A DNA stretch of 14,024 nt, from contig DASQFQ010000133.1 in the NCBI GenBank assembly GCA_035633075.1, forward strand, positions 1 to 14,024. The letters are read 5' to 3'. The notes below the pieces were generated by a model. That model was not told where the DNA came from. It saw nothing but the letters and a program-made list of their open reading frames with translations, and ran no database searches. Shown in pieces: positions 1 to 4,920 of the stretch (the first letter of the stretch is position 1; the number at the start of each line of letters is the position of its first letter). The position numbers and the translations under genes are program-made. This DNA comes from DASQFQ01 sp035633075 (GTDB taxonomy: Bacteria > Actinomycetota > Thermoleophilia > Solirubrobacterales > Solirubrobacteraceae).

Positions 1-484
1 GACACCTACGCGGTCGGCGAGGCGGCCCGCCGCGGCGAGGACGGCTATTTCTGGGTCATCGGGCGCGTTGAACGACGCGCTCAACGTCGCCGGCCACCGC
101 ATGTCCACGGCAGAGATCGAGTCGGCGATCGTGTCGCACGAGAAGGTCGCCGAGGCGGCCGTGATCGGGCAGACCGACGAGGACTCGGGCCAGTCGGTGA
201 CCGCGTTCGTGACCCTAGGTGGAAACCAGGGGGAGGGCGATGACGAGCTCGTCGCCGACATCCGCGAGCACGTCGCCAAGCGGATCGGCAAGCTCGCCCG
301 CCCCAAGCGGATCATCTGGTCCGACGACCTGCCCAAGACGCGCTCGGGGAAGATCATGCGCCGGCTGCTGCGCGACATCGCGGAGGGGCGCGAGCTCGGC
401 GACGTCACGACCCTGCGCGACCCCGACGTCATGTCGCAGCTCGAGGAAAGGATCGCCGAGCGCCAGAGCGAGGACGAGGAATAG
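1..484 (+). CDS. acs: Acetyl-CoA synthetase, C-terminal part (5' end outside window, apparent frameshift)
   Basis: This is the C-terminal domain of an AMP-forming acetate-CoA ligase, which makes acetyl-CoA from acetate, ATP and CoA in the cytoplasm. Bases 1-69 read DTYAVGEAARRGEDGYFW followed by VIGRV, the hinge region. The family then continues with D-D-x-L-N, but here that match is only in the +1 frame, from about base 70 (DALNVAGHRMSTAEIESA). One extra A at 71/72 (GTTGAAC where GTTGAC is expected) explains the shift. Without it, the first frame stops at 241-243. The remaining tail is normal: AVIGQTDEDSGQSV, then PKTRSGKIMRR with the conserved catalytic lysine (AAG at 350-352, the site acetylated by Pat-type enzymes in this family), then ELGDVTTLRDP and a stop at 482-484. 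A TTG at 68 could be mis-called as a start, but the protein would then lack its AMP-binding domain. Upstream of PHA genes, acetate activation would supply acetyl-CoA. Family assignment is firm; whether the frameshift is real or a sequencing error is open. Confidence 0.88.
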   Translation, partial: TPTRSARRPAAARTAISGSSGALNDALNVAGHRMSTAEIESAIVSHEKVAEAAVIGQTDEDSGQSVTAFVTLGGNQGEGDDELVADIREHVAKRIGKLARPKRIIWSDDLPKTRSGKIMRRLLRDIAEGRELGDVTTLRDPDVMSQLEERIAERQSEDEE

Positions 485-519
485 GGGTCCCGGCCTGGTT
501 TTGCAAACCTGGGCTCTTC

Positions 520-548
520 TTGCAACTTAGCTGTGATCTTGCTATCGT
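520..548 (+). promoter_or_regulatory. Putative sigma-70-type promoter of the phasin gene
   Basis: A -35-like TTGCAA at 520-525 is followed by a 17-base spacer and a -10-like TATCGT at 543-548, about 35 bases before the phasin start. The stretch is noticeably more AT-rich than the surrounding coding DNA. A second TTGCAA lies at 501-506, 19 bases upstream. Spacing is ideal for a housekeeping promoter, but the -10 is imperfect. This is inference from pattern only. Confidence 0.5.
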
Positions 549-553
549 GCAAG
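538..553. promoter_or_regulatory. Inverted repeat over the phasin -10 region, possible operator
   Basis: CTTGC at 538-542 and GCAAG at 549-553 form a perfect 5-base inverted repeat around the six bases of the presumed -10 box. A protein bound there would block RNA polymerase, as PHA-responsive repressors do for phasin genes in other bacteria. The XRE-type regulator encoded at 2227-2589 is the obvious local candidate, but nothing in the sequence proves the pairing. Confidence 0.35.
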
Positions 554-571
554 CACACTGAAACCATGAGC

Positions 572-577
572 AGGAGG
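572..577 (+). promoter_or_regulatory. Ribosome binding site of the phasin gene
   Basis: AGGAGG sits 5 bases before the ATG at 583. It is one of the strongest Shine-Dalgarno sequences in the window, which fits a highly expressed granule protein and fixes the start codon. Confidence 0.75.
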
Positions 578-582
578 ACACA

Positions 583-873
583 ATGACGACCCAGACGAAG
601 ACCCAGGCCAAGACCAACGCCGATCGCGAGACCGAGCAGGCCACCGATCGCATCCGCGATCTCAACGAGCAGGTGCTGGACTTCGGCCGCCGCGCAGGCG
701 TCGGCTTCCTCGAGGCCTACGAGCAGAACCTGCAGACCTTCGCCGACTACCAGGACAAGGTCGCCGACCAGACCAAGATCGACTGGATCGCGAACGCCGC
801 CCGCGCCCAGGCCAACTTCACCCGCGAGATCACGCGCGTCTACACGACGAGCGCTCGCGACCTCCTGAAGTAG
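583..873 (+). CDS. Phasin-like PHA granule-associated protein
   Basis: This 96-residue, mostly helical, highly polar protein looks like the short phasins found beside PHA synthase genes. Phasins coat the polymer granule, control its size and keep other proteins off its surface. The N-terminal 25 residues are rich in Thr, Lys, Gln and Glu and probably disordered. Residues about 24-95 form amphipathic helix, with the stretch FLEAYEQNLQTFADYQDKVA and then ANFTREITRVYTTSARDLL typical of phasin-like proteins. There is no signal peptide or membrane segment. A strong AGGAGG precedes the ATG, a promoter-like sequence lies upstream and a hairpin terminator follows at 900-930, so this is probably a single-gene, strongly expressed unit. 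The neighbouring PHA synthase and reductase genes support the role. Short helical proteins are hard to assign by sequence alone, so the call leans partly on context. Confidence 0.8.
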   Translation: MTTQTKTQAKTNADRETEQATDRIRDLNEQVLDFGRRAGVGFLEAYEQNLQTFADYQDKVADQTKIDWIANAARAQANFTREITRVYTTSARDLLK

Positions 874-899
874 CCCGGCCGCGCCACCGAGCCGTATCA

Positions 900-930
900 C
901 CAGGAGCAGGGGCCCCCGCCGTGCTCCTGG
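900..930 (+). terminator. Hairpin terminator after the phasin gene
   Basis: CCAGGAGCA at 900-908 pairs perfectly with TGCTCCTGG at 922-930 around a 13-base GC-rich loop, 26 bases after the phasin stop. The run of T that follows is weak (CCGTTTCG), as is common in GC-rich actinobacteria. A GTG at 921 that could be taken as the start of the next gene lies inside this hairpin. Confidence 0.65.
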
Positions 931-968
931 CCGTTTCGCCGTCGGCGCGTTCTGAGAAACTGGTGCCC

Positions 969-2204
969 ATGAACCCCGCCATTCACAGCCAGCGGCTATT
1001 GGACCGCTTTGCCGAGTCGAGCGCCGAGATCTGGCTCGCCACCGCCAAGGGCGCCGCCGCGTACTGGAGCGACGCGGCGCGACGCGGCGCGACGCCTTGG
1101 GACGTCATGGACGACGCGGTGCGGTGGATCGACGCAGCCACGTGCCGTGAGCACCCGCGCTGGCACTCCCCCAACGAGGTCGTGCTCGAGTGCCCCGTCG
1201 CGCGCCTGCGCGACTTCTCGCAGGGCTCGCGGGCCGACGTGGTGCCGACGCTCGTACTGCCGCCGCAGGCCGGTCACGACTCCTGCATCGTCGACTTCTC
1301 GCCGGAGCAGAGCCAGATGCAGGTGATCCGCGCCGCCGGGCTCGAGCGGGCGTTCTCCCTCGACTGGATCGGCGCGACGGCGCAGACGCGCGACGCCGGG
1401 ATCGAGGACTACCTCAGCTTCGTCGAGCGCTGCATCGAGCACATCGGAGGCCCGGTCAACCTCGTCGGCGACTGCCAGGGCGGCTGGCTCGCGGCGATCT
1501 ACGCCGCACTGCACCCCGAGCAGGTGCATACCCTGACGCTCGCGGGCGCGCCGATCGACTTCCACGCGGGCGACCCGGTCATCCACAACTGGGTGCAGGC
1601 CCTCGGGAGCACCGACCTCGCGCTCTACCGCTGCGTGGTCGAGCAGGGCGGCGGCGTGCTCGAGGGCGAGCACATGCTCAACGGGTTCATCTTCATCAAG
1701 CCCGAGAACGAGGTCGCCAAGCAGATGCAGCTGCTCACGCACCTCCACGACCCCGAGCACCTCGAGCGCCACCATCACTTCGAGACCTGGTTCAAGCACG
1801 TCCAGGACATCCCCGGCGCCTTCTACCTCTGGATCGTCGAGCACCTGTTCGTCGCCAACGCCCTGGTGCGCGGGACGCTGGAGATCGGCGGAGCGCGGGT
1901 CGACCTTGCGCGCATCGACTGTCCGCTGTTCCTGCTCGGGGGTGCGCGTGACCACATCACTCCGCCGGCCCAGGTCTTCGCCGCCGCCGACCACGTGAGC
2001 ACGCCGCGCGTGGACGTATTCCGGCACACGAGCTCGGGTGGCCACCTCGGGCTGTTCATGGGCGGCGAGGCCCTGCGCGAGCACTGGCCGCCGATCCTGG
2101 CGGCCATCTACGAGCGCTCGCGCCGCGACGCCGACGGGCCGGCCGCCGAGCGCCGCGCGCGTCGGCGTACCAGGCCCCGCCGACCGGCGATCCCCGCCCC
2201 TTGA
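969..2204 (+). CDS. PhaC/PhaZ-like alpha/beta hydrolase (putative PHA synthase-related or depolymerase enzyme)
   Basis: This 411-residue cytoplasmic alpha/beta-fold enzyme belongs to the PHA synthase/intracellular depolymerase group. The nucleophile motif is LVGDCQGGW, with Cys169 in the G-x-C-x-G-G lipase-like box. The acid is Asp328 (GGARDHI) and the base is His359 (SSGGHLGLFMGG). Spacing between the three parallels the synthase at 3018-4067. The segment IPGAFYLWIVEHLF with the following RGTLEIGG and VDLARIDCP resembles both PhaC and PhaZ. It has a longer N-terminal helical region than class III PhaC and an Arg-rich tail of about 30 residues (ERRARRRTRPRR). The ATG at 969 is preferred: an in-frame GTG at 921 lies in the terminator hairpin of the preceding gene. 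No strong ribosome site is visible; GAGA lies 14 bases upstream. It may make, remodel or degrade PHA, and sequence alone does not decide which. Confidence 0.75.
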   Translation: MNPAIHSQRLLDRFAESSAEIWLATAKGAAAYWSDAARRGATPWDVMDDAVRWIDAATCREHPRWHSPNEVVLECPVARLRDFSQGSRADVVPTLVLPPQAGHDSCIVDFSPEQSQMQVIRAAGLERAFSLDWIGATAQTRDAGIEDYLSFVERCIEHIGGPVNLVGDCQGGWLAAIYAALHPEQVHTLTLAGAPIDFHAGDPVIHNWVQALGSTDLALYRCVVEQGGGVLEGEHMLNGFIFIKPENEVAKQMQLLTHLHDPEHLERHHHFETWFKHVQDIPGAFYLWIVEHLFVANALVRGTLEIGGARVDLARIDCPLFLLGGARDHITPPAQVFAAADHVSTPRVDVFRHTSSGGHLGLFMGGEALREHWPPILAAIYERSRRDADGPAAERRARRRTRPRRPAIPAP

Positions 2205-2222
2205 CGTGGTGGGGCCAACGTC
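2203..2222. terminator. Weak hairpin between convergent genes
   Basis: GACGTGG and CCAACGTC form a stem with a one-base bulge and a short G-rich loop. It overlaps the stop of the PhaC-like gene and fills nearly all of the 22-base gap to the convergent regulator gene. It could end transcription from either side, but there is no T tract. Confidence 0.3.
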
Positions 2223-2226
2223 GCGA

Positions 2227-2589
2227 CTAGCGCCGGCGCCGCCGTGGCGGGACGCCGTTGGCCGCCGCGAAGGCCTCGTAGACCTCGCGCAGCGCGCGCC
2301 GCTGGCGAGCCGTCAGCGTGGTGTCGGCGTCGATCGCCTCGAGCACCCCGCCGGTCGCCGGTTCCTCGTCGAGCGAGATGCCCGCCTGCTCATAGAGCGC
2401 GTCGGCCGACATCTCCAGCGAGCGGGCGATAGCGTCGACCACCTTCTCTGACGGGGCGCGCAGTCCGCGCTCGATCTGGGACAGGTAGGGATTGGAGATT
2501 CCGGCCAGCTCGGCGAACTGCCGCATGGACATGCGGCTCAGCTCACGCTGGCGCCGGATGGTCTCGCCCAGGGGAGTGCGCTCGGGCAT
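2227..2589 (-). CDS. XRE-family helix-turn-helix transcriptional regulator
   Basis: This is a 120-residue DNA-binding protein. Residues 7-63 form a Cro/C1-type HTH: SMRQFAELAG (helix 2), then ISNPYLSQIERG (recognition helix), then the conserved RAPS and LEMSADALYEQAGI. This core closely resembles a small actinobacterial XRE subfamily (mycobacterial Rv0474-like, from memory). The C-terminal part (about 75-110, with TLTARQRRALREVYEAF) may mediate dimerisation or ligand sensing, and the protein ends in five arginines. It is transcribed divergently from the phaE-phaC-phaB operon across a 45-base gap holding an inverted repeat, and sits between the PhaC-like gene and the operon. That position suggests a local regulator of PHA genes and of itself. 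Its target is inference. The ATG at 2589 has no clear ribosome site, so translation may start from a very short leader. Confidence 0.88.
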   Translation of the reverse strand: MPERTPLGETIRRQRELSRMSMRQFAELAGISNPYLSQIERGLRAPSEKVVDAIARSLEMSADALYEQAGISLDEEPATGGVLEAIDADTTLTARQRRALREVYEAFAAANGVPPRRRRR

Positions 2590-2603
2590 AAGGGTTTCAG
2601 CGT

Positions 2604-2626
2604 ATCCTGAGCCCGGTATGCAGGAT
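2604..2626. promoter_or_regulatory. Inverted repeat in the regulator/phaE divergent promoter
   Basis: ATCCTG at 2604-2609 and CAGGAT at 2621-2626 are exact inverted copies 11 bases apart, in the 45-base gap between the divergent starts. The centre-to-centre distance is about 17 bases, plausible for an XRE dimer. The right arm also contains AGGA, 9 bases before the phaE-like ATG, so binding there could affect both transcription and the ribosome site region. Confidence 0.4.
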
Positions 2627-2634
2627 CGTGAGGG

Positions 2635-3021
2635 ATGAGCGACCGACAGGACCCCACCGAGGAAGTTCGGCGCCTCTACGAGGACGCGGAGAAGCGCAGC
2701 GCGGCCGCCATGGAGGAGCTGGTCAAGCGCGACAGCTTCGGCGAGCTGCTGGCGCGCATGACCGAGAACACCCTCGCGGTGATGCGCATCGGCAACGACG
2801 TTGCCGACCTCGTCGTGCGCAACCTGCGCCTCGCCGGGCGCCGCGACATCACCAGCCTCGGTCGCCAGCTCGCCCGAACGGAGGACAAGCTGGAGCGGGT
2901 GCTGCAGGAGGTCGAGCGCCTGCAGGAGCGCGTGGAGGCCCAGGAGGGGAGCGCCGCCAACGGGACCACCCGACGGCGCGCCGCGAGCCGCCGGGCATCC
3001 AAGCCGGGAACCTCGAAGTGA
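2635..3021 (+). CDS. Short PhaE/PhaR-like PHA synthase subunit
   Basis: This 128-residue protein lies directly upstream of, and overlaps by 4 bases, the PHA synthase gene. That is the arrangement of partner subunits in class III (PhaE) and class IV (PhaR) synthases. Residues 9-60 are charged helix. Residues 65-103 (RLAGRRDITSLGRQLARTED then KLERVLQEVERLQERV) match the conserved C-terminal element of PhaE-type subunits and are predicted coiled coil. The last 17 residues form a basic, Ser/Ala/Arg-rich tail. PhaE proteins are usually near 350 residues and PhaR near 200, so this is a minimal version that keeps mainly the conserved C-terminal region. There is no signal peptide. The ATG at 2635 has AGGA 9 bases upstream; an earlier GTG at 2628 is in another frame. 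It is expected to bind and activate PhaC on the granule surface. Confidence 0.78.
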   Translation: MSDRQDPTEEVRRLYEDAEKRSAAAMEELVKRDSFGELLARMTENTLAVMRIGNDVADLVVRNLRLAGRRDITSLGRQLARTEDKLERVLQEVERLQERVEAQEGSAANGTTRRRAASRRASKPGTSK

Positions 3022-4067
3022 ACGTGCTCGAGCAGGTCGCCCGCGCCCCGGCGGCCGCGGTGGAGTTCGCCAATGTGCTGCTCACGCAGGGCGACGCCCC
3101 GATCGGCACGACGCCCAAGGACGTCGTCTGGACGCACCGCAAGACCACGCTGTACCGCTACCGCAGCTCGCGCCGAACCCACGCGCTGCCCGTGCTGCTG
3201 GTCTTCGCGCTCATCAACCGCCCAGAGATCTTCGACCTTCGCGCCGGGCACTCGTTCGTCGAGTTCCTGCTCGAGGAGGGCTACGACGTCTTCCTGCTCG
3301 ACTGGGGCGTGCCCGGCGACGAGGACGCCGACATGGGCCTCGACAGCTACGTGTGCGACGAGCTGCCGTGGGGCATCCGCGAGACGCTGCGGGCCTCCGG
3401 CCAGGAGGAGCTGAGCCTGCTCGGCTGGTGCATCGGCGGCACCCTGGTCGCCATGTACGGGGCCCTGGAGCCAGGCGGCCCCGCGCGCAACCTGCTGCTG
3501 CTGACCACGCCGGTCGACACGACCGGCTCGCTGTACTCCAGCTGGGTGGCGCGCGACTCCTTCGACGCCGACTTCGTCGCGGAGGTCCTCCCGTCGATCC
3601 CGGGCGCGGGGATCGACTGGGCCAACAAGATGATGAAGCCCGTGACGAACTGGTGGACCACCAACCGCCGGCTGTGGCAGAACGTGCTCGAGGGCACCTC
3701 GCAGCGCGAGGCCCACCAGGCGATGGCGCGTTGGGTCGCCGACAACCCGCCGTTCCCGGGACGCGCCTATCGCGAGTGGATCACCTGGATGTACAAGGAG
3801 AACCGCCTGGTCGGCGGCCGCCTGCGCCTGCGCGGCCGCCGCGTCGACCTGCGCCGCATCGAGCAGAACGTACTGGTGGTGACGGCCGGCGCCGACCACA
3901 TCGCGCCCCGCCCGGGAACGCTGCCCCTGCTCGATCTGGTGACCAGCGAGGACGTCACGCACCTCGACCGCCCGGGCGGGCATATCGGGCTGATGGCCGG
4001 CTCGCGCGCGCGAGACGAGATCTGGCCGAACATCGCGGAGTGGCTCGAGGAGCGCTCCGGAGCATGA
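3018..4067 (+). CDS. phaC: Class III/IV-type poly(3-hydroxyalkanoate) synthase catalytic subunit
   Basis: The enzyme polymerises hydroxyacyl-CoA to PHA, releasing CoA, at the granule surface. It has 349 residues from GTG at 3018, the usual length of class III and IV PhaC (about 350-360) and far shorter than class I/II. The lipase-like box LLGWCIGGT gives catalytic Cys138. Asp293 (TAGADHIAP) and His322 (PGGHIGLMAG) complete the triad, with spacing nearly identical to characterised class III enzymes. Other family marks are LVFALINRPEIFDL, the segment YDVFLLDWG, and the TTPVD loop. The GTGA overlap with the stop of the preceding subunit gene implies coupled translation, and the GTG start fits the position where PhaC similarity begins. 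The same frame stays open upstream to 2628 but only as a shadow of the partner gene. Downstream phaB follows after 13 bases. Confidence 0.93.
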   Translation: MNVLEQVARAPAAAVEFANVLLTQGDAPIGTTPKDVVWTHRKTTLYRYRSSRRTHALPVLLVFALINRPEIFDLRAGHSFVEFLLEEGYDVFLLDWGVPGDEDADMGLDSYVCDELPWGIRETLRASGQEELSLLGWCIGGTLVAMYGALEPGGPARNLLLLTTPVDTTGSLYSSWVARDSFDADFVAEVLPSIPGAGIDWANKMMKPVTNWWTTNRRLWQNVLEGTSQREAHQAMARWVADNPPFPGRAYREWITWMYKENRLVGGRLRLRGRRVDLRRIEQNVLVVTAGADHIAPRPGTLPLLDLVTSEDVTHLDRPGGHIGLMAGSRARDEIWPNIAEWLEERSGA

Positions 4068-4075
4068 GGGGGAGG
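4067..4075 (+). promoter_or_regulatory. Ribosome binding site of phaB
   Basis: AGGGGGAGG starts at the last base of the phaC stop codon, ends 5 bases before the ATG at 4081, and fixes that start. Confidence 0.7.
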
Positions 4076-4080
4076 CACAC

Positions 4081-4911
4081 ATGAGCGTCACGGAATCACG
4101 CGAGACGGCGGCCCTGTCGGAAACGGGAACGGGGAAGCTCGACGGCAAGGTCGCCATCGTGACCGGGGGAACGCGCGGCATCGGCGCGGCGATCGGGCGC
4201 AGCCTCGCCATGCAGGGCGCCGTCGTCGCGGCCGGCTTCTCGACGAATCGCGAGAAGGCCGAGGCCTATCTCACCGACATCGTGAAGCACGGCGCCACGG
4301 GCAGCATCCACCAGGGCAACGTCGCCGAGTGCGAGGACTGCGAGCGCGTGGTGCGCGAGGTCGTCGAGCAGCACGGGCGCCTCGACATCCTCGTCAACAA
4401 CGCGGGGATCACCAACGACCGGCCGGTACTCAAGATGAGCGCCGAGGACTGGAACAAGGTCATCAACGTGAACCTGTCGGGCGCGTTCTACATGTCCAAG
4501 CCCGCCCTCGAGCACATGATCGAGCGCGGCTCGGGGCGGATCGTGAACATCTCCTCGATCATCGGGCAGACCGGCAACGTCGGGCAGGCCAACTACGCTG
4601 CCGCCAAGTCGGGCCTGTTCGGCCTCACGATGACGATGGCGCGCGAGGCCGCCCAGACGCTGGCCAAGCAGGGCAAGCTCGACGACCACGGGATCGGCCT
4701 CACGGTGAACGCGGTCACGCCCGGCTTCACCGAGACCGACATGATCGAGAGCGTACCGGAGAAGGTGCTCGACTCGATCAAGAAGCGGATCCCGCTTGGG
4801 CGCTTCGGCCGGCCCGACGAGGTCGCCCGCGTGGTGCACTTCCTGTGCGCCGACGCATCGGCCTACATCACCGGTCAGGTATGGGCCGTCAACGGCGGGA
4901 TGGACATGTAG
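4081..4911 (+). CDS. phaB: Acetoacetyl-CoA reductase (PhaB/FabG-type SDR)
   Basis: This 276-residue short-chain dehydrogenase/reductase is expected to reduce acetoacetyl-CoA to (R)-3-hydroxybutyryl-CoA with NADPH, giving the PhaC substrate. The cofactor motif TGGTRGIG is at 28-35, NNAG at 106-109, the NLSG asparagine at 131, serine about 159 in NISSIIG, and the catalytic pair Tyr172 and Lys176 in NYAAAK. TPGFTETDM and the C-terminal ITGQVWAVNGG are typical of PhaB and FabG. The first about 20 residues are a non-conserved extension. Residues about 193-206 (TLAKQGKLDDHGIG) form an insertion compared with usual PhaB/FabG, placed before the VNAVTPG strand. It is the last gene of the phaE-phaC-phaB operon. 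FabG-like ketoreductase activity cannot be ruled out, but location after phaC favours PhaB. Confidence 0.88.
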   Translation: MSVTESRETAALSETGTGKLDGKVAIVTGGTRGIGAAIGRSLAMQGAVVAAGFSTNREKAEAYLTDIVKHGATGSIHQGNVAECEDCERVVREVVEQHGRLDILVNNAGITNDRPVLKMSAEDWNKVINVNLSGAFYMSKPALEHMIERGSGRIVNISSIIGQTGNVGQANYAAAKSGLFGLTMTMAREAAQTLAKQGKLDDHGIGLTVNAVTPGFTETDMIESVPEKVLDSIKKRIPLGRFGRPDEVARVVHFLCADASAYITGQVWAVNGGMDM

Positions 4912-4920
4912 GCACGCCCG

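Noticed and set aside
921..968. N-terminal extension of the PhaC-like gene from GTG at 921
   Set aside because: The GTG lies inside the hairpin terminator of the phasin gene and the 16 extra residues show no family similarity; ATG at 969 is preferred.
2628..3017. Upstream open extension of the phaC frame
   Set aside because: It is low-complexity Arg/Gly/Ala sequence lying over the phaE-like gene in another frame; PhaC similarity begins at GTG 3018.
2676..4211. Long open frame on the minus strand over phaE-phaC-phaB
   Set aside because: It has no recognisable domain and biased composition; it is a high-GC shadow of the three well-supported plus-strand genes.
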